From Rhizobium sp. Q54 (GTDB lineage Bacteria > Pseudomonadota > Alphaproteobacteria > Rhizobiales > Xanthobacteraceae): 32,498 nt of DNA. Below the pieces are notes generated by a model, which saw only the letters and a program-made list of their open reading frames with translations, did not search any database and was not told the DNA's origin. Made by a program: the position numbers and the translations under genes. Shown here one piece after another: positions 16,347 through 24,234 of this stretch (positions are counted from its first letter, which is position 1; each line of letters starts with the position of its first letter). The stretch lies in NCBI GenBank assembly GCA_945861265.1, contig CAMAUC010000035.1:1-32498 (forward strand). The letters are read 5' to 3'.

Positions 16347-16428
16347 GCGCGTAATGTAACCGGGCTGCCGGTGCCACATGACCGCCTCGCCGATCGTTTG
16401 AGGCCGCCCAAGGAGCCCAGGGGAAACT

Positions 16429-18105
16429 ATGCCGACTGCCGCTATTCGTTCCGCCGCCGAACACAACCTGGTCGACCTCGGCCGCGAGGCCACCTTGGCG
16501 CTCGACGCGCTTCTCGCGGACGCGGTGATCAAAGTGCGCGAGCGGGTGGTGGTGGAAGGCCACGCCGTGGCCAGCCTGTTCGACCGCGAGCAGCGCGCCA
16601 CCCACGGTCTGGCCTGGCTGGCGACCTATGTCGAGGCGGTGCGCCAGCTCGCATCTTACGCCGAACGCATGGCCGCCAACGACGCGCTCGGCGAACTCGA
16701 GGAGCATCTGGTGCGCATCGGGCTCGGCGAATGTTTGGCGCAGATCGTCGGCGGCATTCCGATGAGCCAGGGTGAACTGGTGCGGCCGAGCGACCTTGGC
16801 CTGACCCAGGCGCAAGTGAGCGCGCGCATCAACCCGACGGTCGAAAGCCTGATCGTCAACGGCAACACCGCCGAACGGCGGGCGCGATTGATGGCCTTGA
16901 TGGGCGCCAGCCACGGCGCCACCGTCGGCGCATGCGGGCTCGACGAGACGCTTGAATCGATCCGCGAGGAAATGCGCCGCTTCGCCGACAACGAAGTGAT
17001 CGGCAATGCGCAAGGCTGGCATCGCACCAACAGCTACATTCCGATGGAAGTCATCGCGCAGATGTCCGATCTCGGCGTCTTCGGCCTGACCATCCCTGAA
17101 GACTTCGGCGGCATGGGGCTCGGCAAGGAGTCGATGTGCGTGGTCTCCGAGGAATTGTCGCGCGGTTATATCGGCGTCGGCTCTCTCGGGACGCGCTCGG
17201 AAATCGCTGCCGAACTCATTCTCGGTGGCGGCACCGCCGAGCAAAAAGAGAAATGGCTGCCGAAACTGGCGTCCGGCGAAGTATTGCCGACCGCAGTCTT
17301 TACCGAACCCAACACCGGCTCCGATCTCGCCTCGCTGAAGACGCGCGCGGTGCGCGAAGGCAATGTCTACAAAGTCTATGGCAACAAGACCTGGATCACC
17401 CATCCGGTGCGCGCCGATTTGATGACGCTTCTGGTGCGCACCAATCCGAAGGAACCGGGGCATCGCGGCCTGTCGATGCTGCTGGCCGAGAAGCCGCGCG
17501 GCGACGACAAGAACCCGTTCCCGGTCAAGGGCATGACCGGCACCGAGATCGAAGTGCTCGGCTATCGCGGCATGAAGGAGTACGAAATCGCCTTCGATGG
17601 TTTCGAGGTCAAGGCGGAAAATCTGCTCGGCGGCGTCGAAGGTCTCGGCTTCAAGCAGTTGATGCAGACCTTCGAATCCGCGCGCATCCAGACCGCCGCG
17701 CGCGCCATCGGCGTGGCGCAGGCGGCGATGGAGCAGGCCATCAGCTATGCCAAGAGCCGCATCCAGTTCGGTAGGCCGATCGCGGAATTTCCGCGCGTCG
17801 CCGACAAGATCGTCATGATGGCGGTCGAGATCATGATCGCGCGCCAGCTCACCTATCACGCCGCGCGCGAGAAGGACTCAGGGCGGCGCTGCGATCTGGA
17901 AGCCGGCATGGCCAAGCTCTATGGCGCGCGCGTCGCCTGGGCCAATGCCGACAACGCTGTGCAGGTGCATGGCGGCAACGGCTTCGCGCTCGAATTCCCG
18001 GTGTCGCGCATTCTCTGCGACGCCCGCATTCTCAACATATTCGAGGGCGCGGCCGAAATTCAGGCGCAGGTCATCGCCCGCCGCCTGCTTGACGGTACCA
18101 ATTAG
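16429..18105 (+). CDS. mcd: (2S)-Methylsuccinyl-CoA dehydrogenase
   Basis: This FAD enzyme of the acyl-CoA dehydrogenase superfamily oxidises (2S)-methylsuccinyl-CoA to mesaconyl-CoA in the ethylmalonyl-CoA pathway, passing electrons to electron-transfer flavoprotein. It has 558 residues, against about 380-400 for ordinary acyl-CoA dehydrogenases. The extra 170-residue N-terminal helical domain is typical of Mcd. The core has VFTEPNTGSDLASLKTRA, GNKTWITHP, RIQFGRPIAEFP, QVHGGNGFALEFPVSRILCDARI and IFEGAAEIQ. In the last, Glu539 sits where medium-chain dehydrogenases have their catalytic Glu. The start ATG has AGGGGA six bases upstream. Proximity to ccr and ecm, and a similar upstream palindrome, support the specific substrate assignment over a generic acyl-CoA dehydrogenase. 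Confidence 0.93.
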   Translation: MPTAAIRSAAEHNLVDLGREATLALDALLADAVIKVRERVVVEGHAVASLFDREQRATHGLAWLATYVEAVRQLASYAERMAANDALGELEEHLVRIGLGECLAQIVGGIPMSQGELVRPSDLGLTQAQVSARINPTVESLIVNGNTAERRARLMALMGASHGATVGACGLDETLESIREEMRRFADNEVIGNAQGWHRTNSYIPMEVIAQMSDLGVFGLTIPEDFGGMGLGKESMCVVSEELSRGYIGVGSLGTRSEIAAELILGGGTAEQKEKWLPKLASGEVLPTAVFTEPNTGSDLASLKTRAVREGNVYKVYGNKTWITHPVRADLMTLLVRTNPKEPGHRGLSMLLAEKPRGDDKNPFPVKGMTGTEIEVLGYRGMKEYEIAFDGFEVKAENLLGGVEGLGFKQLMQTFESARIQTAARAIGVAQAAMEQAISYAKSRIQFGRPIAEFPRVADKIVMMAVEIMIARQLTYHAAREKDSGRRCDLEAGMAKLYGARVAWANADNAVQVHGGNGFALEFPVSRILCDARILNIFEGAAEIQAQVIARRLLDGTN

Positions 18106-18141
18106 GTAATTTCGCAACGAAATCGCCTCCTCAGGCGTTTG

Positions 18142-18179
18142 ATCTAGAGCAATCGGCGTTTGCCGCGTCTGCTCTAGAT
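18142..18179. repeat. Palindromic repeat with ATCTAGAGCA arms
   Basis: ATCTAGAGCA (18142-18151) and TGCTCTAGAT (18170-18179) are perfect ten-base inverted arms around an 18-base loop, in the gap between mcd and the host-attachment gene. Two smaller hairpins, ATTTCG-CAA-CGAAAT and CGCCT-CCTC-AGGCG, lie just upstream after the mcd stop. The CTAGAGC arm is the end sequence of a dispersed repeat family that I recall from Rhizobiales chromosomes. The cluster may also help to end mcd transcription, although no T-run follows it. Confidence 0.6.
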
Positions 18180-18206
18180 TTAACACATCATCCGGGAGGT
18201 CTTTTC

Positions 18207-18656
18207 ATGACGGTATTATCGATCCAGCCAGGCGAATGGGTCATCGTTTGCGACGGCGCCAAGGCGCTGGTGCTGGAAAATGTCGGCGACGCCAAATTCC
18301 CTAATTTGAAGACGCGCGACGTCTACGAGCACAAGGCGCTGGCCACCCATGAACTCGGTAGCGACGCGCCGGGGCGCTCGCACAGCTCGCTCGGGCACGG
18401 CCGCAGTTCGGTGGCGCAGACCGACTGGCACGACCAGGCCGAACAGACCTTCCTGACCGAACTCGCGCACAAGCTCGACGTGGCCGTCAGTTCGCACCAG
18501 GTCAAAAGCCTGATCGTGGTCGCGCCGCCGCGCGCGCTCGGCATGATTCGCGCGCATTACAGCCACGCTCTGCGCGCCGCCGTGCGTGCCGAGCTGGACA
18601 AGGACTTCGTCAAGATGCCGGTGCATGAGATCGAGAAGCACCTGACGGCGGCGTGA
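18207..18656 (+). CDS. Host-attachment family protein
   Basis: This 149-residue soluble protein resembles the family annotated as 'protein required for attachment to host cells', first noted in plant-associated Rhizobiales. The family marks are an N-terminal strand WVIVCDGAKALVLEN with the DGAKA motif, the Gly/Ser/His segment SDAPGRSHSSLGHGRSS, and a C-terminal half with SLIVVAPPRALGMIR and a terminal VHEIEKHL. The fold is related to archaeal release-factor-1-like (baeRF) domains, so the name may not describe its true function, and many non-symbiotic bacteria carry it. There is no signal peptide. GGGAGG lies eight bases upstream of ATG 18207. It has its own gap after mcd and a REP-like hairpin after its stop, so it is probably monocistronic. 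Confidence 0.8.
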   Translation: MTVLSIQPGEWVIVCDGAKALVLENVGDAKFPNLKTRDVYEHKALATHELGSDAPGRSHSSLGHGRSSVAQTDWHDQAEQTFLTELAHKLDVAVSSHQVKSLIVVAPPRALGMIRAHYSHALRAAVRAELDKDFVKMPVHEIEKHLTAA

Positions 18657-18665
18657 GGGTAAGGG

Positions 18666-18694
18666 CTGGATCACCCGCCTGCGCGGGTGATGAC
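18666..18694 (-). repeat. Solo REP-like hairpin element
   Basis: On the minus strand this is GTC, then the hairpin ATCACCCGC-gcag-GCGGGTGAT (18670-18691), then CCAGCCCTT. The lead-in GTC and the trailing CCAGC-CTT match the elements at 7598 and 31396, so it is a third site of the same family without a partner copy. It sits eight bases after the host-attachment gene stop. Its stem could act as a Rho-independent-like or mRNA-stabilising structure even without a T-run. Confidence 0.75.
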
Positions 18695-18750
18695 GGCGAG
18701 GCGACGGTTGAGGGCTGGCCGGTCGCGGCGTGTATGGCTATGTTCAGCCG

Positions 18751-19650
18751 ATGAATCGGTTCAATCACATTATGCGCGCGTGCGGCATTGCAGCCGTGAT
18801 GCTGGCAGTGCCCGCGCACGCGCAGACGCCGCCCTCGACACTGGAGAAGCCGGTGGCCACCGCGCCGGACGCCAATCCGGTCAGTAACCCGACGGCGGTG
18901 CCGGGCTTCTGGGACCCGCGCCGGCGGCCGGAGCGGCCCGATCTGTCGCGCCTCAGCGTCATCCGGTTCCTTACCGAGACCGATTATCCGCCGTTCAACT
19001 ATGCCGGGCCGGATGGCGTTCCGGCCGGCTTCAATGTCGATCTGGCGCGGCTGATCTGCGAGGAAATCAAGGTGCCCTGCACCGTGCAGATGCGGCGCTT
19101 CGATACCCTGGTCGATGCCTTGAATACCAATGGCGGCGACGCGGTGATCGCCTCGATCGCGGCGACGCCGGACATGCGCAAGCGCGTCGACTTCAGCGAT
19201 CCCTATTACCGCACGCCGGCGCGTTTCGTCGCCCGGCGCGGCACCGCGTCCGATGTCACGGCGGCCGCGCTCGAAGGCAAGAAGATCGGCGTCGTCGCCG
19301 GTACCGCGCATGAGGCCTATATCAAGGCGCTGTTCACCGAAGCGTCGTTGCAGCCGTTCCCCAATGCCGACGCCGCGCGCGCGGCGTTGAAAAAAGGCGA
19401 AGTCGATATTTTGTTCGGCGACGGCGTCTCATTGGCGTTCTGGCTGAACGGCACTGAGTCGGCCAACTGCTGCGAATTCCGCGGCGGGCCGTTCATGGAA
19501 AGCCGCTATTTCGGAGAAGGCGTCGGCATCGCGGTCCGCCGCAACAACGATCTGCTGCGGCAGGCGCTCAACTGGGCGCTGTTCCGTCTGTGGGAAAAGG
19601 GCCGCTTCACCGATTTGTGGCTGCGCTATTTCCCGATCAGCCCTTTTTAA
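18751..19650 (+). CDS. Periplasmic solute-binding protein (SBP_bac_3 type), orphan
   Basis: This is an exported binding protein of the amino-acid ABC transporter family 3 type. A signal peptide covers about residues 1-24, with hydrophobic CGIAAVMLAVP and a cleavage site after AHA. A Pro-rich stretch follows, then the domain from about 68: RFLTETDYPPFNYAGPDG, GFNVDLARLICEE, GGDAVIASIAATPDMRKRVDFSDPYY and GKKIGVVAGT, ending RFTDLWLRYFP. The Asp in VDFSDPYY and the GFNVDLA segment are typical ligand-lobe features. No permease or ATPase gene is adjacent, so it may serve a transporter encoded elsewhere or act as a sensor. The start is uncertain: GTG 18730, ATG 18751 or ATG 18772. The chosen one gives a normal signal peptide. 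Its end overlaps the convergent flavoprotein gene by 14 bases. Confidence 0.86.
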   Translation: MNRFNHIMRACGIAAVMLAVPAHAQTPPSTLEKPVATAPDANPVSNPTAVPGFWDPRRRPERPDLSRLSVIRFLTETDYPPFNYAGPDGVPAGFNVDLARLICEEIKVPCTVQMRRFDTLVDALNTNGGDAVIASIAATPDMRKRVDFSDPYYRTPARFVARRGTASDVTAAALEGKKIGVVAGTAHEAYIKALFTEASLQPFPNADAARAALKKGEVDILFGDGVSLAFWLNGTESANCCEFRGGPFMESRYFGEGVGIAVRRNNDLLRQALNWALFRLWEKGRFTDLWLRYFPISPF

Positions 19651-20887
19651 GAAACGCTGCCGCGCCCTTCGCCGCCGCCACGCCGGTGGCAAATGTCGCC
19701 TGCAACAGATAGCCGCCGGTCGGCGCTTCCCAGTCGAGCATTTCGCCGGCAACGAATATTCCTGGATAACGCTTGAGCATGAAGCGCTCGTCGAGTTCGG
19801 CAAAGCGAATGCCGCCGGCGGTCGAAATCGCGGTGGCGAGCGGTGCCACGCCAGTCAACTTCACCGGCACTGCTTTGATCAGCGCGGCGATGCCCTTGCC
19901 GTTGAGCGCCGCGAGCGTCACGCCCTTCGCCAATGCACCCTCGCGCACCAGCGACAAAGCCGCCGGCGATAGATGCGTCGCCTTGCGCAGGAAGTTCGAC
20001 AGCGACTGCTTGCCGCGCGCGGCCGACAGCCTTTCGTCGAGCTTGGCTAGTGTGACGTCAGGCAACAGATCGATGGTGACCGTCGCTTCGCCGTGCTCGG
20101 CAATGGCGTCGCGGATCGGCGACGAAAGCGCATAGACCGCGCCGCCTTCAAGGCCGTCGCGCGTGATCATGGCTTCGCCGCGCACGCTGCGTTCGCCGAA
20201 AGTCAGGCTGATGCGTTTGAGCGGAGTGCCCTCGAAGCCGCGCAGCACATCGGACCAGGCGGCGGAGAAGCCGCAATTGGTCGGCTGGAGCGGCGCGATC
20301 GCAATCTTTTGCGCGGCCAAAATATCGGCCCAGCGTCCGTCGGAGCCAAGCTTGGCCCAACTGGCGCCGCCGAGCGCCAGCACGATGACGTCGGGCACGA
20401 CCGAGACCTCCTTGCCGTCGGCGACGAAACGCAGATTGCCGTCGCCGTCGAAGCCTTCCCAGCGATGGCGCAGTTTTGTTTTGACGCCGAGATTGCCGAG
20501 CCGCAGCAGCCAGGTGCGCAGCAGCGGCGAGGTCTTGAGCGTCTCCGGAAAGACGCGCCCGCTCGAGCCGACAAAGGTCGCCTGACCCAGGCCGTCGCTC
20601 CACGCCCGCAGCGCCGATGGCGGGAAGGCCTCGATGGCTCCCCGCAACAGCGGATCGATATCGCTGTAGCGGGCGAGAAACAGCGGCAGTTCCTCGCTAT
20701 GCGTCAGGTTGAGGCCGCCGCGTCCGGCCATGAGAAATTTGCGGCCGAGCGACGGCATCTGGTCGTAGACCGTGACCGCGACGCCGGCGCGCGCCAGTAC
20801 CTCGGCAGCGATCAAGCCGGCCGGCCCGCCGCCGACAATGGCGGCGGTTTTGCCCTCCGGCAGACGGTCTATATCGGGGAATGTCAC
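19637..20887 (-). CDS. HI0933/BaiN-like FAD-dependent oxidoreductase (TIGR03862 type)
   Basis: This flavoprotein of the HI0933-like family has 416 residues. An FAD-binding Rossmann motif GGGPAG is at 19-24 (AAIVGGGPAGLIAAEVL). The family signature GRKFLMAGRGGLNLTHSE is near 48-65, VLALGGASWAKLGSDG lies in the middle, and a second FAD motif sits at the C-terminus (GIFVAGEMLDWEAPTGGYLLQATFATG). The substrate of this subgroup is not known, and the relation to BaiN, a bile-acid dehydroxylation reductase, is only distant. The start is GTG at 20887. The gene is divergent from lysS with a 73-base gap. It is common in Rhizobiales genomes as a single gene with no obvious operon partner. Confidence 0.85.
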   Translation of the reverse strand: MTFPDIDRLPEGKTAAIVGGGPAGLIAAEVLARAGVAVTVYDQMPSLGRKFLMAGRGGLNLTHSEELPLFLARYSDIDPLLRGAIEAFPPSALRAWSDGLGQATFVGSSGRVFPETLKTSPLLRTWLLRLGNLGVKTKLRHRWEGFDGDGNLRFVADGKEVSVVPDVIVLALGGASWAKLGSDGRWADILAAQKIAIAPLQPTNCGFSAAWSDVLRGFEGTPLKRISLTFGERSVRGEAMITRDGLEGGAVYALSSPIRDAIAEHGEATVTIDLLPDVTLAKLDERLSAARGKQSLSNFLRKATHLSPAALSLVREGALAKGVTLAALNGKGIAALIKAVPVKLTGVAPLATAISTAGGIRFAELDERFMLKRYPGIFVAGEMLDWEAPTGGYLLQATFATGVAAAKGAAAFLKKG

Positions 20888-20960
20888 GGTCCGCGCACTT
20901 TCATAAGGCCTATTTGACGGCCATCGCCGCCTTGCCTATGTCTGCCTGCCGGAGAAGACA

Positions 20961-22643
20961 ATGTCGATGACGACCGCTGAAAACCCGCCGACCCCCAACG
21001 CCCAATCCTTGAACGCTGAAGACCTCAGCCCAGCCGATCTGCGCGCGGTGGCCGAGACGTCGAATGCCTGGCCGTTCGAGGAGGCGAAGAAGATCGTCGC
21101 ACGGCTGAAATCGAAGCCGAAAGACGAAGTCATTTTCGAGACCGGCTACGGGCCGTCCGGCCTGCCACACATCGGTACCTTCGGCGAGGTCGCGCGCACC
21201 ACGATGGTGCGCCACGCCTTCCGCGTGCTGACCGAGGACAAGATCAAGACCCGGCTGATCGCCTTCTCCGACGACATGGACGGCCTGCGCAAGGTGCCGG
21301 ACAACGTGCCGAACAAGGAAGCGCTGGCGCTCGATCTTGGCAAGCCTTTGACCAAGGTGCGCGACCCGTTCGGCACGCATCCGAGTTTCGGCGAGCACAA
21401 TAATGCGCGCCTGCGCGCCTTTCTTGACCATTTCGGTTTCGACTACGAATTCATGTCGTCGACCGACTGCTACAAGTCCGGCCGCTTCGACGAAGCGCTT
21501 TTGAAGATGCTTTCGCGGCTCGACAAAGTGATGGCGATCATGCTGCCGTCCTTGCGCGAGGAACGCGCCGCAACCTATTCGCCGTTCCTGCCGATCGATC
21601 CGCGCAGCGGCGTTGTGTTGCAGGTGCCGGTCATCGCGCACGATGCCAAGCGCGGCATGATTACGTTCGAGGACCCGGCGACGCAGGAACGCTTCACCGT
21701 CCCGGTCACCGGCGGCGCCTGCAAGCTGCAATGGAAGCCGGACTGGGCGATGCGCTGGGTTGCGCTCGGCGTCGATTACGAAATGGCCGGCAAGGATCTG
21801 ATCGACTCGGTCAAGCTGTCCGGCGAGATCTGCCGCGCGCTCGACGGCAAGCCGCCGGAAGGTTTCAATTACGAACTGTTCCTCGACGAGAACGGCCAGA
21901 AGATTTCCAAGTCGAAGGGCAACGGCCTGACCATCGACGAATGGTTGCGCTATGCCTCGCCGGAAAGCCTGTCTTGCTTCATGTATCGCGAGCCGAAGGC
22001 GGCCAAGCGCCTGCACTTCGACGTGATCCCGCGCACGGTCGACGAGTACCAGCAGTTTCTCGACGGCTACAAGCGGCAGGAGCCGAAGCAGCAATTGTCG
22101 AATCCGGTCTGGCACATCCACGAAGGCCATCCGCTGCAAATGGAAATGCCGGTGACGTTCCAGATGCTGCTCACTCTGGTGTCGTCGTCGAACGCGGAAA
22201 ACGCCGAGACCTTGTGGGGTTTCATCGGCCGCTATCGTCCGGGCGTGAGCGCGGCGACGCATCCGAAATTGAACGCGCAAGTCGAATACGCCATCCATTA
22301 TTTCCGCGACTTCGTGCAGCCAACCAAGACATTCCGGCAGCCGACTGACTCGGAGCGCGTCGCTCTCAGCGATCTGCGTGATGCGCTGGCGCAATTGCCG
22401 GCCGATACCGATGCCGGCGCGATCCAGGATGTCGTCTATGAGATCGGCCGGCGCGAGCCGTTCCTCGATCAAAAAAAGAAAGCCAAGGACGGCAAGCCCG
22501 GCGTCGCGCTCGACTGGTTCAACATGCTGTACCAGGTGCTGCTCGGTCAGGAGAAAGGCCCGCGCTTCGGCTCCTTCGTCGCGGTCTATGGCTTGCAGAA
22601 CACGGTCGACATGATCGACGGTGCGCTGGCGCGGAGCGCTTAG
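20961..22643 (+). CDS. lysS: Lysyl-tRNA synthetase, class I
   Basis: This enzyme charges tRNA-Lys with lysine. It is the class I type, unrelated to the class II LysRS of most bacteria but usual in Archaea, spirochaetes and Alphaproteobacteria. Length is 560 residues. The class I ATP motifs are HIGT (70-73) in [16 protein letters not shown] and KISKSKG (314-320). The segments [22 protein letters not shown] and [18 protein letters not shown] are characteristic of LysRS-I. The C-terminal alpha-helical anticodon region is present. GGAG lies about seven bases before ATG 20961. A second ATG two codons in is possible. The stop at 22643 is followed by a terminator that points the other way, serving the facing gene. 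Confidence 0.95.
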   Translation: MSMTTAENPPTPNAQSLNAEDLSPADLRAVAETSNAWPFEEAKKIVARLKSKPKDEVIFETGYGPSGLPHIGTFGEVARTTMVRHAFRVLTEDKIKTRLIAFSDDMDGLRKVPDNVPNKEALALDLGKPLTKVRDPFGTHPSFGEHNNARLRAFLDHFGFDYEFMSSTDCYKSGRFDEALLKMLSRLDKVMAIMLPSLREERAATYSPFLPIDPRSGVVLQVPVIAHDAKRGMITFEDPATQERFTVPVTGGACKLQWKPDWAMRWVALGVDYEMAGKDLIDSVKLSGEICRALDGKPPEGFNYELFLDENGQKISKSKGNGLTIDEWLRYASPESLSCFMYREPKAAKRLHFDVIPRTVDEYQQFLDGYKRQEPKQQLSNPVWHIHEGHPLQMEMPVTFQMLLTLVSSSNAENAETLWGFIGRYRPGVSAATHPKLNAQVEYAIHYFRDFVQPTKTFRQPTDSERVALSDLRDALAQLPADTDAGAIQDVVYEIGRREPFLDQKKKAKDGKPGVALDWFNMLYQVLLGQEKGPRFGSFVAVYGLQNTVDMIDGALARSA

Positions 22644-22647
22644 GGCA

Positions 22648-22682
22648 ACAAAAAAGCCCTCATCCCTTTCAGGATGAGGGCT
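22648..22682 (-). terminator. Rho-independent terminator of the carbonic-anhydrase-like gene
   Basis: On the minus strand, an 11-base perfect stem AGCCCTCATCC/GGATGAGGGCT (22655-22665 with 22672-22682) closes a six-base loop and is followed by six T. It lies 19 bases after the stop of the minus-strand gene. On the plus strand no T-run follows the stem, so termination of lysS here would be weaker. Confidence 0.9.
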
Positions 22683-22700
22683 GAATGTTCGCGCAGCTGA

Positions 22701-23258
22701 CTAGCTGAACATCTCCACCCTGCCGTTGAGCGCCATCAGGCCGAGCTCGACCTTCAGCGACGGTTGCTTTTCCGCGACCTGCTTCTTGAATTCCAGCAGC
22801 GCGGCTTTGTGCGTGGCGGTTTCGGCCGCTTTGTCCTTCACCGCATCCGCGCCATAGGCGATCTTGGCGGCGCCGCAGTCGCGATGGTTCATCGCGATCA
22901 CTTTCGGAATGTGGTGCAGCTGCATTGAGGCGGCGAGATTGTCCCAGAAGGCCGGCGCCCAGGCCTTGAAGGCGGGGGCGACCACACCGATCGACGCGCC
23001 GGCGAAGGTGAACTGGCTGTATTTGCCGGCCAGCCGCCGATGCTTCATGTAGTTGAGGGATTGCTGCGGAAAGCGCGGGTCGATGCAGGTGACCAGCATA
23101 GCCTCGTAATTTCCCGTCGCGCCGAAGGCGAGCGATGGCATCGCCGCGAGTATGCCGGCGCTGGCCGAAATTTGCAGAAAGCGGCGGCGGTCGAAGCGCG
23201 TGCGCAACAAGTCGCCGCAGCAGGCGCAAGCCGGCGAATGTGAGATGGTGTCAGTCAT
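22701..23258 (-). CDS. Tat-exported beta-carbonic-anhydrase-like protein
   Basis: This 185-residue protein starts at ATG 23258, which follows a strong GGGGGG run. A twin-arginine signal is clear: RRRFLQ (24-29), then SASAGILAAMPSLAFGA, so it should cross the inner membrane folded, with its metal bound. The mature part has Cys58-x-Asp60-x-Arg62 (TCIDPRF) and His125-x-x-Cys128 (NHRDCGA), the zinc ligands and Asp/Arg dyad of beta carbonic anhydrases, which interconvert CO2 and bicarbonate. An extra cysteine group CACC (11-14) lies before the twin-arginine motif. The protein is short for a beta-CA, so activity is likely but not certain. An upstream ATG at 23306 lacks a ribosome site. A terminator follows the stop, so the gene stands alone. 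Confidence 0.78.
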   Translation of the reverse strand: MTDTISHSPACACCGDLLRTRFDRRRFLQISASAGILAAMPSLAFGATGNYEAMLVTCIDPRFPQQSLNYMKHRRLAGKYSQFTFAGASIGVVAPAFKAWAPAFWDNLAASMQLHHIPKVIAMNHRDCGAAKIAYGADAVKDKAAETATHKAALLEFKKQVAEKQPSLKVELGLMALNGRVEMFS

Positions 23259-23360
23259 GATATCCCCCCGATGAATCGGAAAATCCGGTGCGACGATACC
23301 GCGCATCGCGCAACCGGGCCAGATGGATCGGGAGGTATTCGCCCTTAAAATGGCTATTTT

Positions 23361-23990
23361 TTACTGGCTCGCCCAGACGATGCGCGCGATCCAGACCACG
23401 TCGGACATCTGCAAGGTGCGGTCGCGATGCTCGGCGTTGAGCGATTTGAGTTCGACGCTCTTGGTGGTCTTTTTCTTGAGTTCCTTGACCATCACCTCGT
23501 CATTCTTGGTCTTGACCACCACACGGTCGCCTTTGCGCACGGGCGCCGCCGGCGACACGATGATGACGTCACCATCGCGATAGGCCGGCTTCATCGAGTC
23601 GCCGGAAATCTCCAGCGCGTAGGCATGCTCGTCGGTGACCTGCGGGAACGCGGTTTCTTCCCAGCCTTTGCCGACCGGAAAGCCGCCATCGTCGAAATAG
23701 CCGCCGGAGCCAGCTTCGGCAAAACCGATCAACGGCACATTCTGCACCGGCGTCTTGCCGCCATCGGTGATCAGGCTGACGAACGTATCGATCTTGGTGT
23801 TGGTCGCCGCCAGCGCCTTGGCGACCGATTCGGTGGACGGCCAGCGCGGCCGCCCTTCCGGCGTGATCCGCTTCGACTTGTTGAACGTGGTCGGGTCGAG
23901 GCCGGACTTTTTGGCGAGGCCCGAGGCGGTCAGCTTGGCGCGCGCCGCCAGCCGGTCGATGGCAGTCCAGATTTGATTGTGTGTCAGCAT
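23361..23990 (-). CDS. LexA-like HTH regulator with S24 peptidase domain
   Basis: This transcriptional regulator has an N-terminal helix-turn-helix (LTHNQIWTAIDRLAARAKLTASGLAKKSGLDPTTFNKSKR) and a C-terminal S24/LexA peptidase domain. From the ATG chosen, the catalytic Ser132 is in EISGDSMKP and the Lys160 base in DRVVVKTK. An Ala-Gly pair in FAEAGSGG, before the peptidase core, is a plausible self-cleavage site. Proteins of this type resemble phage CI-like repressors, but this one is in plain chromosomal context and I recall close relatives as single chromosomal genes in Rhizobiales. Start choice is open: ATG 23990 (MLTHNQ), ATG 24002 or GTG 24092. The first fits the family best. It may respond to DNA damage or another stress. 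Targets are unknown. Confidence 0.85.
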   Translation of the reverse strand: MLTHNQIWTAIDRLAARAKLTASGLAKKSGLDPTTFNKSKRITPEGRPRWPSTESVAKALAATNTKIDTFVSLITDGGKTPVQNVPLIGFAEAGSGGYFDDGGFPVGKGWEETAFPQVTDEHAYALEISGDSMKPAYRDGDVIIVSPAAPVRKGDRVVVKTKNDEVMVKELKKKTTKSVELKSLNAEHRDRTLQMSDVVWIARIVWASQ

Positions 23991-24234
23991 GGCAAACCGC
24001 ATTCCCCTATCGTCGATATGGCCCGGACAGGCCGCCGTCGGATCAATCTCAATTCTTATAGGAATTATAGCCTTGAGTCGGGCGTTTGTCACACCCGATT
24101 ATTGCCAATTTTCGCCGAAGTGCCTTTTGGCCGGTTTTTTCGACAGGTTTTTGGCCGCGGCGCCGGACTTGCTTTTGGACTTGGCCCGGCTCGGCCGATA
24201 GGGTCGACCCCATGCAGCACCGGAGCAGCCCGTC

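Noticed and set aside
16267-17859. Long antisense open frame (about 530 codons) opposite mcd
   Set aside because: Mcd is complete and recognised on the plus strand. The antisense peptide is His/Arg/Asp/Gly-rich with no family motif, a usual by-product of high-GC codon use.
20910-22472. Long antisense open frame (about 520 codons) opposite lysS
   Set aside because: LysS has all class I motifs on the plus strand. The antisense product has no recognisable domain and arises from the third-position GC bias.
24099-24214. Lys/Ser-rich minus-strand peptide ending KKPAKRHFGENWQ, between the S24 regulator and pyrD
   Set aside because: The codon use looks plausible, but no start codon with a ribosome site is in frame before the pyrD start region, so a separate small gene cannot be supported.
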